From Bacteroidota bacterium (GTDB taxonomy: Bacteria > Bacteroidota > Ignavibacteria > Kryptoniales > JAKASW01): a DNA stretch of 64,000 nt. This document shows positions 46,178-56,292 of the stretch, piece after piece. The notes beneath the pieces were generated by a model. That model worked only from the letters and a program-made list of their open reading frames with translations. It did not search any database and was not told the origin of the DNA. Location of the stretch: assembly GCA_021789975.1 (NCBI GenBank), contig JAJYIT010000004.1:1-64000 (forward strand), read 5' to 3'. How positions within the stretch are numbered: the stretch's first letter is position 1; every line of letters starts with the position of its first letter. Made by a program: the position numbers and the translations under genes.

Positions 46178-47518
46178 TTGTTCAAGAAGATCTTAATAGC
46201 CAACCGTGGTGAAATAGCACTCCGCATCATAAGGAGTTGCAAAGAACTCGGGGTGGAAACTGTAGCGGTATATTCAGAGGCTGATCGTGATTCACTCCAC
46301 GTTAAGTTTGCGGACGAGGCCGTTTGCATCGGCCCGCCACCCAGCCGCGAAAGTTATCTTAACATCCCTCGACTGATTGCTGCGGCTGAAATAACAAACT
46401 CGGATGCGATTCACCCGGGGTATGGCTTCCTCGCGGAGAATGCACAGTTCTCGGAAATCTGTGAGAGCAGCGGAATCAAATTCATCGGTCCAAGGCCCGC
46501 GATGATCACTGCTATGGGAGATAAGGCACTTGCAAAAGAAACTATGCGCAATGCCGGTATACCCGTTGTCCCGGGAAGCGATGGAATCATTGAAGATCTC
46601 GCCGAGGCAAAAAAAATGGCGGAATCCATAGGCTATCCCGTTATCATAAAGGCAACGGCTGGCGGAGGCGGCAAAGGAATGCGCCTCGCCTGGTCGCCAG
46701 ACGAGTTCGAAAGACAATTCCAGATGGCCCGCACCGAAGCCGAGGCAGCCTTCGGAAACGGGAGTGTCTATATAGAAAAGTATGTCGAACAACCGAGGCA
46801 TATAGAATTTCAGGTTCTCGGAGATCAGTACGGGGAGGTAATTCATCTCGGCGAGCGCGAGTGTTCCATCCAAAGAAGGCACCAGAAGCTGATCGAAGAA
46901 TCGCCTTCTCCGTTTATGGATGCTGAATTGCGTGAGAAGATGGGAGCTGCGGCGATCAAGGGGTCGAAAAGTGTTAAGTACGAGGGTGCCGGCACAATCG
47001 AGTTCCTGGTCGACAAGAATAGGAATTTCTATTTCATGGAGATGAACACCAGGATACAGGTTGAGCATCCGGTAACCGAGCAAGTAGTCGGACTAGATCT
47101 GGTGAGGGAACAGATCGCGGTAGCGGCCGGCGCAAAGGTGAGTAAGAAGAAACTCAGACAAGTCGGACATGCCATTGAGTGTCGCGTAAATGCAGAAGAC
47201 CCCTCGAAGGGATTTCGTCCCAACCCCGGAACGATTTCAGGTTTTCACACGCCGGGAGGCTATGGAGTGAGGACAGACACTCATGCATACGCTGGATACA
47301 CTATTCCGCCATATTATGACTCACTTATCGCAAAACAGATCGCATTTGGCGCGACAAGGGAGGAAGTTGTCGACCGGATGTACAGGGCACTCGAAGAGTT
47401 TGTCATTGAAGGAGTTGCAACTACAATTCCGTTCCACATGAAAGTAATGAAAGATGCAAGATTCAGGAAGGGAGATTTCGACACTCACTTCCTCGATTCG
47501 TTCAATTTTTCTGATTGA
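46178..47518 (+). CDS. accC: Biotin carboxylase subunit of acetyl-CoA carboxylase
   Basis: 446 aa. The N-domain starts [24 protein letters not shown] (TTG start, 4 nt after accB). The ATP-grasp has [21 protein letters not shown] (about 150-170) and [23 protein letters not shown], and the catalytic [17 protein letters not shown] block lies at about 288. It carboxylates the biotin on AccB using ATP and bicarbonate. The accB-accC pair is co-transcribed; gcvH starts 11 nt beyond its stop and may be in the same unit. accA/accD are not in the window. Confidence 0.96.
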   Translation: MFKKILIANRGEIALRIIRSCKELGVETVAVYSEADRDSLHVKFADEAVCIGPPPSRESYLNIPRLIAAAEITNSDAIHPGYGFLAENAQFSEICESSGIKFIGPRPAMITAMGDKALAKETMRNAGIPVVPGSDGIIEDLAEAKKMAESIGYPVIIKATAGGGGKGMRLAWSPDEFERQFQMARTEAEAAFGNGSVYIEKYVEQPRHIEFQVLGDQYGEVIHLGERECSIQRRHQKLIEESPSPFMDAELREKMGAAAIKGSKSVKYEGAGTIEFLVDKNRNFYFMEMNTRIQVEHPVTEQVVGLDLVREQIAVAAGAKVSKKKLRQVGHAIECRVNAEDPSKGFRPNPGTISGFHTPGGYGVRTDTHAYAGYTIPPYYDSLIAKQIAFGATREEVVDRMYRALEEFVIEGVATTIPFHMKVMKDARFRKGDFDTHFLDSFNFSD

Positions 47519-47529
47519 AGGAGGCTAAA

Positions 47530-47913
47530 ATGGAATTCCCAAAAGACTTGAAGTACACAAAAGATCACGAATGGATTCGCGTCGATGGGGCCGTCGGTGT
47601 AATGGGAGTAACCGATTATGCTCAAAGTGAACTTGGGGATGTCGTGTTTGTCGAACTACCCTCGGTCGGCAAGAAACTCGAACAGGGAAAGCAATTTGGT
47701 ACGATCGAAGCCGTCAAGACGGTATCCGATCTCTACGCCCCGATTAGCGGTGAAATAGTTGAAGTAAACGAGACCTTGAAAGACTCTCCTGAAGTTGTAA
47801 ACAAGGACCCGTACGTGGGAGGCTGGATGGTCAAAGTGAAAATCTCGGACAAAGCCGAGCTAAACAATCTCCTCGATTCCACAAGATACCAGGAGATGGT
47901 AGGACAGCATTGA
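47530..47913 (+). CDS. gcvH: Glycine cleavage system H protein
   Basis: 127 aa from the ATG at 47530, which has AAGGAGG at the right distance; the track's start 15 nt upstream lies within the accC stop region. The fold begins DLKYTKDHEWIRVDG, and the lipoyl-lysine is Lys63 in EAVKTVSDLYAP. It shuttles the aminomethyl group between the P, T and L proteins. The gene follows accC closely and is next to gcvPA. Confidence 0.95.
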   Translation: MEFPKDLKYTKDHEWIRVDGAVGVMGVTDYAQSELGDVVFVELPSVGKKLEQGKQFGTIEAVKTVSDLYAPISGEIVEVNETLKDSPEVVNKDPYVGGWMVKVKISDKAELNNLLDSTRYQEMVGQH

Positions 47914-47985
47914 TAGGTCGCAGGGCGTAGGTCGTAGGGATTATGGTGCGCACCTATTCCTTACCACCTATGACCTACCACCTGC
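47914..47985. repeat. Imperfect long palindrome between gcvH and gcvPA
   Basis: AGGTCGCAGGGCGTAGGTCG... (47914-47940) is matched by the reverse complement of 47958-47985 at about 20 of 27 positions. The loop contains the perfect palindrome GGTGCGCACC. The arms are themselves stuttering GTAGGTCG words. It may be a dispersed intergenic element or an RNA structure. Confidence 0.45.
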
Positions 47986-48004
47986 TCTAAACAGGGAGTC
48001 ACAC

Positions 48005-49345
48005 TTGCCATATTATCCAAATACAGACGAAGACCGTCGCGAAATGCTTGACGCCATCGGCGTGACAAGCTTTGAAGATCTAATCAAAGACATTCCGCAT
48101 GAAATCAGACTGAAAGAACCTCTGAAAATCCCGGCCGCGATGAGCGAGATAGAGGTTACCAAACATCTTTCGTCGCTGGCAAAGAAAAACGTGAACGCCC
48201 AGGATGCAATTTCGTTTCTTGGTGCGGGAGTCTACGATCATTTCATCCCATCGGCAGTCGCAGCACTTCTCGGACGTTCCGAATTCTATACGGCTTACAC
48301 GCCATATCAGGCAGAAGTCAGCCAGGGTACGTTGCAGTCAATCTATGAATACCAGACGATGATCTGCAAGCTCACCGGAATGGATATTTCCAACGCTTCG
48401 CTTTATGACGCAGGAAGCGCACTTGCGGAAGCATCGCTGATGTCCGTCTCCCACACCGGCAGAAAGAAGATCATCGCGGCGCATCCTATACATCCCCACT
48501 ACCTGCAGGTGGTGAGAACTTACATTCACGGTCAGGGGTTCGAGCTGGTCGAAGTGCCGCCGCGTGATGGGTTGGTGGATATTGAATCAATGAGAAAAGC
48601 GGTCGATGAAGGCACAGCAGCTGTGATGGTACAGCAGCCTTCGTTCTTCGGTACACTGAATGACGTTTTTGAAATCGGAGAGATTGCCCATTCAAAGAAG
48701 GCATTGTTCGTCGTCGATGTTAACCCAATGTCGCTCGGCTTACTCGTGCCTCCCGGCGAGTATGGAGCCGATGTCGTTGTCGGCGAAGGGCAGCCACTTG
48801 GAATACCACAGAGTCTCGGCGGGCCGTTCCTGGGGATTTTCGCAGTAAAGGAAGCGCTCTTGCGTCGATTGCCCGGGAGACTCGCAGGAGTTACGGTAGA
48901 TGCCGAAGGAAATCGAGGATTTGTTCTTACTCTTCAGACCCGGGAGCAACAGATACGGCGGGAGAGAGCCACTTCGAATATCTGCACCAACGAAGGTCTT
49001 ATCATGCTGGCGGCAACGATATATATGTCGCTCATGGGTAAGGAAGGTATCCGTGAGGTTGCCGAGCAGTCGAGCGCAAAGGCACATTATCTCGCGGGGC
49101 AAATCGGGAAGATTCCCGGTTACGGCCTGAAATACGAGCAGCCTTTCTTCAACGAATTTATTGTTTCAACTCCGGCTCCCGCTAATAAGGTCATCGAATT
49201 GGGAGTTGAAAAGAACTTTCTCGCAGGTGTCGATATCGAGAAGCTGACCCCATCCGAGAAAGGGATGCTGGTTGCCGTGACAGAGAAGAGATCAAAGGAA
49301 GAAATGGACCAGTTCGTGGAGTTCCTACGAACCATCGGGAAGTAG
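48005..49345 (+). CDS. gcvPA: Glycine dehydrogenase (decarboxylating) subunit 1
   Basis: 446 aa, the alpha half of the two-subunit P protein. N-terminal YYPNTDEDRREMLDAIG, FLGAGVYDHFIPSAV, YTPYQAEVSQGTLQSIYEYQ and SLYDAGSALAEA are characteristic. The PLP-binding lysine lies in the other subunit (gcvPB), not found in this window. With GcvH, GcvT and Lpd it decarboxylates glycine. The TTG start follows the palindromic gap. Downstream the next gene is guaA, so the usual gcvPB neighbour is displaced. The 229 bp after it (49346-49574) show nothing recognisable. Confidence 0.94.
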   Translation: MPYYPNTDEDRREMLDAIGVTSFEDLIKDIPHEIRLKEPLKIPAAMSEIEVTKHLSSLAKKNVNAQDAISFLGAGVYDHFIPSAVAALLGRSEFYTAYTPYQAEVSQGTLQSIYEYQTMICKLTGMDISNASLYDAGSALAEASLMSVSHTGRKKIIAAHPIHPHYLQVVRTYIHGQGFELVEVPPRDGLVDIESMRKAVDEGTAAVMVQQPSFFGTLNDVFEIGEIAHSKKALFVVDVNPMSLGLLVPPGEYGADVVVGEGQPLGIPQSLGGPFLGIFAVKEALLRRLPGRLAGVTVDAEGNRGFVLTLQTREQQIRRERATSNICTNEGLIMLAATIYMSLMGKEGIREVAEQSSAKAHYLAGQIGKIPGYGLKYEQPFFNEFIVSTPAPANKVIELGVEKNFLAGVDIEKLTPSEKGMLVAVTEKRSKEEMDQFVEFLRTIGK

Positions 49346-49574
49346 GTACTCGCTCGATACTGCGCTCCTGCTTAATCCGTTTTCCGAAGAAATCTCTGCA
49401 TAGACTCTGATCCATGCGCTATGCCTGGAGCGGTTGTGTAAGAAACCCCTCGCCATTCCGAACGGACTTTCACTCCGAAGCATAATCTTCTACTCATTCA
49501 GAATCTGTCTGAAATCTAATGCCTTCTGTTGATTCCTTTTGCAAATTCACCAACGGTCGTTAACTTGAAGTCGC

Positions 49575-51125
49575 ATGGATAAAATTCTCATTCTCGATTT
49601 CGGTGCACAATATACTCAGCTGATCTCCCGGCGCGTCAGAGAGCTCAACGTACTGAGTCTCGTGGAGAATTTTGATTTCTCTTATGAGAAAGTCGTACAG
49701 CTTGGTCCGAAGGGCATAATCCTTTCAGGCGGGCCATCAAGCGTGTATCAGCCCGGAGCTCCGCTTCCGGATAAGAGAATACTTGAGGCAGGCATACCGA
49801 TCCTCGGTATCTGTTACGGGCTTCAAGTAATTGCGAGACTTCTGGGCGGCGATGTGGATCGGTCTGCTCACCAGGAATTCGGCAAAGCGCTCCTCGTGGT
49901 GGACGACGCGAGCGATCTATTCGCGGGAATTGGCGATGTATCTAAAGTATGGATGAGCCATGCCGACAAGGTTACAAAGCTGCCCGAAGGGTTCGTTCCA
50001 ATCGCACACACCGATAACTCTCCGGTCGCTGCCCTCCGGTCGAAGTCAAGAAGCATGTATGGTGTTCAGTTTCACCCTGAGGTGGTCCATACGGCCAAAG
50101 GAAAAGAGATACTTTCAAATTTCCTTTTCAGGGTATGCGGCTGTGCCGGCGATTGGAAGACGGGGAACTTCATCGAAGAGAAGATCCGCGAAATAAAAGA
50201 GGAAGTCGGAAGCGGAAAAGTCGTTTGTGCGTTGAGTGGCGGTGTGGATTCTGCCGTCGCGGCAGTTCTTATACATAGAGCCATAGGCGAGAGGCTGCAT
50301 TCTGTTCATATCGACAACGGCCTCATGCGCAAGGATGAAAGCAAGAAAGTCGTCGAGTATTTCAAGAATAACTTCAGCCTGAACCTTCATCACATCGATG
50401 CTTCGGATGAGTTCCTGAATAAGCTCCGCGGTGTTGTCGACCCTGAAAAGAAGAGAAAGATAATCGGCAATACCTTCATAGAAATTTTCGAAAGGGTCGC
50501 CCGCGAAATACAATCGGAAGATCAAGGAGGAACTATCGAATTCCTCGCACAAGGGACGCTGTACCCTGACGTGATAGAATCAAAATCGCATAAAGGGCCT
50601 TCTGCAAAAATAAAAACTCATCACAATGTCGGCGGGCTGCCGGAAGTAATGAAGCTGAGACTTATCGAGCCATTCAGGCTCCTCTTCAAAGACGAAGTTC
50701 GACAGGTGGGTCGCGAGCTCGGAATTTCAGACGAGATAATCGAAAGACACCCTTTTCCCGGACCGGGCCTCGCCGTGAGAATACTCGGAGACGTGACGCG
50801 AGAGAAACTCGATATTCTTCGCAAGTCTGACGATGTCTTCATCGACGAGATCAGGAAGTTCGGGATTTACAGGCAGATTTGGCAGGCGTTTGCAGTACTT
50901 CTTCCGGTTCAATCCGTGGGAGTGATGGGTGACGAGCGAACTTACGAGTACACTATCGCGCTCCGTGCCGTAACCAGCGAAGATGGAATGACTGCAGACT
51001 GGGTGCAGCTCCCGTATGAACTTTTGAACACCGTATCTAACCGGATAATCAACGAAGTCAGGGGAGTAAACAGAGTCGTTTACGACGTGAGCAGCAAACC
51101 TCCGGCGACTATAGAGTGGGAGTGA
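49575..51125 (+). CDS. guaA: GMP synthase (glutamine-hydrolysing)
   Basis: 516 aa. The class I glutaminase (1-190) has SGGPSSVYQ, the nucleophile in GICYGLQ and the FHPEVVHT catalytic His/Glu. The N-type ATP pyrophosphatase has [12 protein letters not shown] (about 222). The GMPS dimerisation domain includes [11 protein letters not shown] and [15 protein letters not shown] and ends [12 protein letters not shown]. It converts XMP to GMP in the cytoplasm. The ATG is clear although the ribosome site is weak. Confidence 0.97.
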   Translation: MDKILILDFGAQYTQLISRRVRELNVLSLVENFDFSYEKVVQLGPKGIILSGGPSSVYQPGAPLPDKRILEAGIPILGICYGLQVIARLLGGDVDRSAHQEFGKALLVVDDASDLFAGIGDVSKVWMSHADKVTKLPEGFVPIAHTDNSPVAALRSKSRSMYGVQFHPEVVHTAKGKEILSNFLFRVCGCAGDWKTGNFIEEKIREIKEEVGSGKVVCALSGGVDSAVAAVLIHRAIGERLHSVHIDNGLMRKDESKKVVEYFKNNFSLNLHHIDASDEFLNKLRGVVDPEKKRKIIGNTFIEIFERVAREIQSEDQGGTIEFLAQGTLYPDVIESKSHKGPSAKIKTHHNVGGLPEVMKLRLIEPFRLLFKDEVRQVGRELGISDEIIERHPFPGPGLAVRILGDVTREKLDILRKSDDVFIDEIRKFGIYRQIWQAFAVLLPVQSVGVMGDERTYEYTIALRAVTSEDGMTADWVQLPYELLNTVSNRIINEVRGVNRVVYDVSSKPPATIEWE

Positions 51126-51173
51126 ATGTTTAGTTCAAAGCTCTTATAATCTTATGAAGAACTAAAACTGAAC

Positions 51174-52133
51174 ATGCCACTTTCAGCCAAAAACATGCTC
51201 GACGAAGCTCTCGACTATTTGAGCGAAGAAAAACCGCTCCATGCTATGCAGATTCTCAGACGAGCGATCGATAATGATCCTGATTACGGTGAGGCTTATC
51301 TGAAGCTTGCGGAAATCTACATCGGCTCGAAGAATTATGACGCCGCGGAAAAGATCCTTTCGGAAGGTCTCGCACAGATCGAGTTAAATCGATCTGAGGA
51401 TTCTGTCCGTGACAGGTTATCTTATGCACTTGGAAGTCTCTACTATAATCTGGGAAATTCTGAGAAGGCCCTTCCTCTCCTCAGGATGCTTGATTCATGG
51501 CGAAACCCCGGCGTTCATCTGGCTTTGGCAACGATCTTCATCGAACAGAACCATTATTCCGACGCAATGTCTGAAGTGAGACAGGTCCTAAGGATCGACG
51601 CAAAGTACCCGGATGCAAACGGCGTGCTCGGTAGAGTCTTCCTCAAACAGAAAGATTTTAATAACGCCATCAAGTTCTTTAAACGGGAGCTGGCTGTCAA
51701 CGAGACATCGGTTGAGTTCAGACTTGATCTGGCGACTGCTTATTATTTGCTTGGCGCACTTTGGGATGCACTTGAAGAGTTCACGCTGTTGATCGATACC
51801 GATCCGGATTTCTTTCCGGGCTGGCTGATGTGCGGCAAGATACTTCTCGAAGTGGGTAGATTGAGCGAGTCGGAATTTTACCTGAGTAGAGCAGAGAGTC
51901 TCAACCCTAAAAGCCCTGAGGTGATGCACTCACTCGCCAATTTATATAGCACGGTGGGTGAAATCGACAAAGCGAGGTCAATCTTTGATGAGCTTGCGAA
52001 ATCAGGTTCTTTGATTGAAGATGATCAGGATGCACTTGAGCGATTGTCCAGAAGCCGCGATCTGACCGAACCGAACTCCGTGTGGTCGCATAAACCCGAC
52101 GAAACGGTTGGCCGAAGGAAGCACAGGCGCTGA
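51174..52133 (+). CDS. TPR-repeat protein
   Basis: 319 aa without a signal peptide. It consists mostly of tetratricopeptide units (about seven between residues 5 and 275), with the W/L/Y..A pattern clear in PDYGEAYLKLAEIYIGSKNY and PDANGVLGRVFLKQKDFNNA. The C-terminal 40 residues are basic and disordered. It presumably acts as a protein-interaction scaffold; no partner is certain. The next gene, an LpoA-like periplasmic protein, starts 7 nt later, so the two are probably co-expressed. Confidence 0.8.
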   Translation: MPLSAKNMLDEALDYLSEEKPLHAMQILRRAIDNDPDYGEAYLKLAEIYIGSKNYDAAEKILSEGLAQIELNRSEDSVRDRLSYALGSLYYNLGNSEKALPLLRMLDSWRNPGVHLALATIFIEQNHYSDAMSEVRQVLRIDAKYPDANGVLGRVFLKQKDFNNAIKFFKRELAVNETSVEFRLDLATAYYLLGALWDALEEFTLLIDTDPDFFPGWLMCGKILLEVGRLSESEFYLSRAESLNPKSPEVMHSLANLYSTVGEIDKARSIFDELAKSGSLIEDDQDALERLSRSRDLTEPNSVWSHKPDETVGRRKHRR

Positions 52134-52140
52134 TTAATTC

Positions 52141-54078
52141 ATGAGGACATTTGTCCTTATCCTCGTCTTCGCGGGAGCGTCGACTGCGTGGGCCCAGATC
52201 CCCTTCAGGCAAGCTGACGAAACCGCTTACACTCAAGGCCTGACAAGCTTCAATCAAGGCGACTACGCCACGGCGTTCGAGTATTTCGACCAGGTTATGG
52301 GCGATTCGCTCAATCAGCGTTCGGCTGAAGCCTATTATTACGGCGCGCGGTCGCTATTCAATATGCGTCAATTTACGCAAGCCGTCGGCGTGATAGACAC
52401 CTTTCTGCTCGTTTTCCCGGGTGATGAACACAGATATGACATGATGAATGAGCTGGGCGCGGTCTATTTTGAGCTGGGAGATTATGACTCCGCTGCGGCG
52501 CAATTCGTAACTGTGATCGATTCAGCATCAGACCGGGTCGTGCGTGATCAGGCAGCCTCAAGCTTGCGCGCACTTGTGGACTCGGACCTCAGTTTCCCGG
52601 AAATAGAAAGTCTCTTCGGGAGTTGTCACACCAGGGCGTCTTCGCTTATTTTCGCGCTAGGGTTTGCCCGTCGCGCGTATTTCTCCGACAGATACGCTGA
52701 CGCCGACACCATGCTGAATGAATTCAAACAACGATATCCTCAACCTGGCACCGGAAATGGCGAAGTGGAAAAATGGATTGCGAGGATTGCTGCCGACAGC
52801 GTCTTAACTCGGGCTCCCGTTAAGATCGGAGTGCTTTTGCCCCTTGAGTACGGTGCTGGGGTAGGCGACCGACTGCTCCTCGGTCTACAGTTGGCCCTGG
52901 ACGAGTACAACGCAATCTATCCCACCAAAGTAGGCATAGTTCTCGAAAACTACGGCACTAGCATGGTTACTCTTTTCAGAGATATGCTCGGACTCTGCCA
53001 GGATTCAAGCGTCAAGGCAGTTGTCGGCCCGGTCTACAGCAACGAGGTGAGCGAAGTGGCGGGTCTTGCCGATTCAAATCGTCTCCCGCTTATTACTCCT
53101 ACTGCCACACAAGTGGGTCTAGCATTAGACAATGCATACGTGTTCCAGGCCAATCCTGATTTCCAGACTAGAGCGAGATCTATGGCAGATTACGCCGTAG
53201 ACACTCTTCATATAAGGAGCATAGCGATACTCTCACCATCCGATTCTTATGGCCGAGAAATAGCGGGATACTTTGTCGGAAGATTGAGAGAATTGGGGGT
53301 CACTCCTGTTTCGATGCAGTACTTCCCCAGCGGCACAACCGATCTCTCTCAACAGATCGAACAGATAAAAAACGATGCTGCTTCGCACGATGAGCCCTAT
53401 GTCGACTTCGGCAAACTGAACAGAGACGATCTCGCGATGCTCCGCGGCTTCGGAGTGTCTCCATTCCTCATAGACTCACTTGTCAGGGTGAACGGAAGCG
53501 TGGATGCCTACGATCTTTTTGGTAAGAATCCGATACGTGTCGCCGACTCTCTGGGGATACCGATAGACAGCCGCACATCCCTGGGAGACTTTGACGCCCT
53601 CCGCTCTCTCGGAGCCGTGTTCGTTCCACTTACATCTCCGAAAGAAATTGGAGTGGTTGGCGCTCAGTTGGCATACTACAATGTCAAGACGCAATTGTTA
53701 GGCACGGACGACTGGTATGACCTGAATGAGTTGTCAAGCAACGATCCGTATATCGAAGGAGTAATTTTCTGTAGCGACAGTTACTTCAACAAAGCCTCAC
53801 CTGCATATAGTGCCGTCAGCGATTCACTTTCTCAGATTTCAGATGCGGATCTTGACCGGGTAGTCGGATACGGATACGATGTAATGAACTTGCTGCTGAG
53901 CGCTATAAATTCGGGAGACACAACGAGGGGATCCATTACCGGTGCTCTGAAGGAAACGACGTTCGACGGATTACATTCGACTATATCGTTTCGGCGAAAT
54001 AACTCGAACCATTACATTCACATACTGCAGTTCAAGAACGACGGGATAGTTGATTTAGGAGAAATGGACGTGAAATAG
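52141..54078 (+). CDS. LpoA/YraM-like periplasmic protein: TPR domain + type 1 periplasmic-binding fold
   Basis: 645 aa. The signal peptide MRTFVLILVFAGASTAWAQ is followed by TPR-like helices (about 25-200) and a Peripla_BP_6 (Leu/Ile/Val-receptor-like) domain: IGVLLPLEYGAGVGDRLLLG (about 228-247), VVGPVYSNEVSEVAGLAD, SIAILSPSDSYGREIAGYF and GVIFCSDSYF. TPR plus this fold is the plan of LpoA, the outer-membrane activator of PBP1A, but there is no lipobox here. A ligand-binding receptor role is an alternative. Coupled to the preceding TPR gene. Confidence 0.78.
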   Translation: MRTFVLILVFAGASTAWAQIPFRQADETAYTQGLTSFNQGDYATAFEYFDQVMGDSLNQRSAEAYYYGARSLFNMRQFTQAVGVIDTFLLVFPGDEHRYDMMNELGAVYFELGDYDSAAAQFVTVIDSASDRVVRDQAASSLRALVDSDLSFPEIESLFGSCHTRASSLIFALGFARRAYFSDRYADADTMLNEFKQRYPQPGTGNGEVEKWIARIAADSVLTRAPVKIGVLLPLEYGAGVGDRLLLGLQLALDEYNAIYPTKVGIVLENYGTSMVTLFRDMLGLCQDSSVKAVVGPVYSNEVSEVAGLADSNRLPLITPTATQVGLALDNAYVFQANPDFQTRARSMADYAVDTLHIRSIAILSPSDSYGREIAGYFVGRLRELGVTPVSMQYFPSGTTDLSQQIEQIKNDAASHDEPYVDFGKLNRDDLAMLRGFGVSPFLIDSLVRVNGSVDAYDLFGKNPIRVADSLGIPIDSRTSLGDFDALRSLGAVFVPLTSPKEIGVVGAQLAYYNVKTQLLGTDDWYDLNELSSNDPYIEGVIFCSDSYFNKASPAYSAVSDSLSQISDADLDRVVGYGYDVMNLLLSAINSGDTTRGSITGALKETTFDGLHSTISFRRNNSNHYIHILQFKNDGIVDLGEMDVK

Positions 54079-54118
54079 TTTTCAATCAAACAACACCGCA
54101 GGAAGGGGGCGGGCAGTC

Positions 54119-54841
54119 GTGGAAAAAAATGAAGCGCAAATCGGAAACAAGCATACTCTTCGTGAGTGGCCGGATAGCGAAAAACCGCGTGAGAAGCTTC
54201 TTTCACAAGGCAGCACCAAACTGACAGACGTCGAGCTTCTTGCTATTCTCCTTCGGACCGGGATCAGATCAAAGACGAGTGCGCTCACGGCACTTGATGT
54301 GGCCAGAAACCTGCTTATGACATTCGACAACTCGCTTGGTACGTTGGCAACGAGAGACGCACTCGAGCTTTCCAATGCCGCAGGTATGGGAACAGTAAAG
54401 GGCGTCACGTTGGCGGCCGCGTTCGAGATAGGCAGGAGAATCCAAAACAACCCAGTCGTAAATAATCCTCTTCTTAATAATCCCGAAGCCGTTCATAATT
54501 TCATAATGAGAGACTTTGCTGGCGAGAAGAGAGAGATTTTCAGAGTAATTGCTCTCAGTACCTCCGGGAAAGTCAAGCGGGTTAAAACCATGACCGAGGG
54601 AACATTAAGCGCAAGTCTCGTCGATGCCAGGGCTGTTTTCAAGTTTGCCATCCTTGAGGACGCAGCAAGCATCATCGTGGTACACAACCATCCGAGCGGG
54701 AAACTCGACCCGAGCAAGGAAGACATTCAGATAACCAAAGATCTCGTCCACTCAGGCGAGTTCCTCGACATTCCCGTGCACGACCATCTTATCGTCGGGC
54801 CGACAGGATATCTGAGCATGAAGAACGCAGGCTACGTGTGA
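54119..54841 (+). CDS. radC: RadC-family JAB/MPN protein
   Basis: 240 aa. An N-terminal helix-hairpin-helix region (REWPDSEKPREKLLSQG, then LELSNAAGMGTVKG) leads to a JAB-like metalloprotease fold with the zinc signature HNHPSGKLDPSKEDIQITKDL (about 189-209) and a catalytic Glu upstream. VHDHLIVGPTGYLSMKNAGYV closes the protein, as usual. RadC's molecular role is unresolved despite its name. The GTG start has AGGAAGGGGG upstream. Confidence 0.92.
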   Translation: MEKNEAQIGNKHTLREWPDSEKPREKLLSQGSTKLTDVELLAILLRTGIRSKTSALTALDVARNLLMTFDNSLGTLATRDALELSNAAGMGTVKGVTLAAAFEIGRRIQNNPVVNNPLLNNPEAVHNFIMRDFAGEKREIFRVIALSTSGKVKRVKTMTEGTLSASLVDARAVFKFAILEDAASIIVVHNHPSGKLDPSKEDIQITKDLVHSGEFLDIPVHDHLIVGPTGYLSMKNAGYV

Positions 54842-54854
54842 AGAATTCTCTGCC

Positions 54855-54887
54855 TTTGAATGTTTCGCCCTAACTGCTATAATTTTG
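54855..54887 (+). promoter_or_regulatory. Bacteroidota-type promoter before the retropepsin-like gene
   Basis: TTTG (54855-54858), 21 bp, then TAATTTTG (54880-54887) fits the Bacteroidota consensus TTTG-N19-21-TAnnTTTG exactly. It also embeds TATAAT. It ends 13 bp before the ATG, leaving a very short leader that would include the GGAGAGG ribosome site. Confidence 0.4.
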
Positions 54888-54900
54888 CGGAGAGGAAACA

Positions 54901-55278
54901 ATGGGACTTACAGTTCTGAATGTTGAGGTCGGAAATCCGGTTAAACCAGGTGAGACAGAAAAACTGGAATTTCTGATCGATTCGGGTGCAATCTACTCTG
55001 TGGTACCGGCATACGTGCTTGAGAAATTCGGGCTTGTGCCTCTTTCGGAAGAGGAGTTCCGATTAGCAGACGGAACTAGAATAAGTCGCAAGAAAGGTTG
55101 GGCAATGTTTAGGTATGGTCAGAAGGTCGGCGTCGCGGACGTAATCTTTGGAGAAGAAGGTGATTCAACCTTGTTGGGCGCATTCACCTTGGAAGCGCTG
55201 GGCCCAGCTCTCGATCCGATTAAGCGTGAATTGATAGAATTGCCACTGATACTCGGAGCGTCTACCGTGGAGCGCTGA
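54901..55278 (+). CDS. Retropepsin-like aspartic protease family protein
   Basis: 125 aa, single-domain aspartyl protease fold. The catalytic triad motif is FLIDSGAIYSVVP (Asp27-Ser-Gly), with ADGTRISRKKGWAMFRYG and the second-half LLGAFTLEALG typical of small bacterial clan AA proteins. Such proteins work as homodimers, and their substrates are mostly unknown. No signal peptide, so probably cytoplasmic. GGAGAGG precedes the ATG. Monocistronic, followed by a terminator hairpin. Confidence 0.83.
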   Translation: MGLTVLNVEVGNPVKPGETEKLEFLIDSGAIYSVVPAYVLEKFGLVPLSEEEFRLADGTRISRKKGWAMFRYGQKVGVADVIFGEEGDSTLLGAFTLEALGPALDPIKRELIELPLILGASTVER

Positions 55279-55381
55279 CTTAATCAGAGAACTTTTCCTT
55301 CAGGCTTAAATTTCCTTGGGGAGATCGGAGAAAGAATCGGATTTTCCCCTTTTCGTTTGGACGCAACTCAAATCGATAAGA

Positions 55382-55410
55382 AAAGAGCGGTCCAGGAATG
55401 ACCGCTCTTT
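55382..55410. terminator. Bidirectional terminator hairpin
   Basis: AAAGAGCGGTC-caggaat-GACCGCTCTTT is an 11-bp perfect stem with a 7-nt loop. It lies between the convergent retropepsin-like and fatty-acid hydroxylase genes. T tracts are short on the plus strand and longer (TTTTCTTATC) on the minus strand. Confidence 0.75.
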
Positions 55411-55438
55411 AAGAATACTCGACCAGACCTTTGGCGAC

Positions 55439-56080
55439 TTACTTTTCCACCGGGACACCCTCGTGCTGGGGCTTCTTCGTATACGTTCCGAAAGCAAAAT
55501 CCCACATCGGAGAGCTCACGCCATAGTTGGCATCCGGGTCCATGTAATGGTGCCTCATATGCTGCTGCTTTAGATAGAGAGAAAACTTACCGTGCAGGCT
55601 GAAGTGATGAACTGCGTAATGAGTAAGATCGTAAGTCAAATAGCCAAGAATGAATCCTGCAAAGAAGGGTGGGAGATAAAACGAACCGAGTATCTTCATG
55701 AAAACGAAATAGAAAACGACCGCGAGAGGGATGCTGACAACCGGCGGCATGACAAGACGTGTTGAATCATTTGGATAATCATGGTGCACTCCATGGAACA
55801 TGAAGTGTATCCGCTTTCCCCACTCGCTCTTGGGCACGAAGTGGAATACGTATCTGTGGAGTATATACTCCGTGAAACTCCATACAAGTAGGCCCAGTAC
55901 GAAGAGCAAAATTGCGTAGCCGAAGTTCACGCCGGCAATGAGCGTTTTGTAAGCCATATAGCCGACAACCGGCAAGTAGATTATTGCTGGAATCGAAGGA
56001 TGAACATGAGAGAAGATTTCCAGGAAATCGCTTTGGAACATGCGTGCGGATTCATCATTGTTAGACACGTACCGCTTCAT
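55439..56080 (-). CDS. Fatty-acid hydroxylase superfamily membrane protein
   Basis: 213 aa with four hydrophobic helices and the diiron histidine clusters HRYVFH, HGVHHDYP, HYAVHH and QQHMRHH, spaced as in fatty acid 2-hydroxylases (Scs7/FA2H-like, without the cytochrome b5 domain). The end, NYGVSSPMWDFAFGTY, is a family signature. It probably 2-hydroxylates acyl chains of membrane lipids, possibly sphingolipids, which occur in Bacteroidota relatives (inference). A 212-bp non-coding gap follows on its upstream side. Confidence 0.88.
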   Translation of the reverse strand: MKRYVSNNDESARMFQSDFLEIFSHVHPSIPAIIYLPVVGYMAYKTLIAGVNFGYAILLFVLGLLVWSFTEYILHRYVFHFVPKSEWGKRIHFMFHGVHHDYPNDSTRLVMPPVVSIPLAVVFYFVFMKILGSFYLPPFFAGFILGYLTYDLTHYAVHHFSLHGKFSLYLKQQHMRHHYMDPDANYGVSSPMWDFAFGTYTKKPQHEGVPVEK

Positions 56081-56292
56081 CGGGACACTCCTTTGTTCGG
56101 ATTAGGATGATCTGATTCACAATCTCTTAAACCGAATCTCGGCATCTAAAATTCCCCCTCCCGCTATTACGTCCCGGCGTATATACTTACGCTGGCCAAC
56201 ACAGCACACCCTGATAATTTTCGGGAGGACCTGAGAAATTTCCCCTTGGCAGCCTTTGCCCTTAGAACTGCCAGAGGCAAGCAACTAAGCGC

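Noticed and set aside
47914-48004. Glycine riboswitch before gcvPA
   Set aside because: No conserved glycine-aptamer core; the gap is occupied by an imperfect palindrome.
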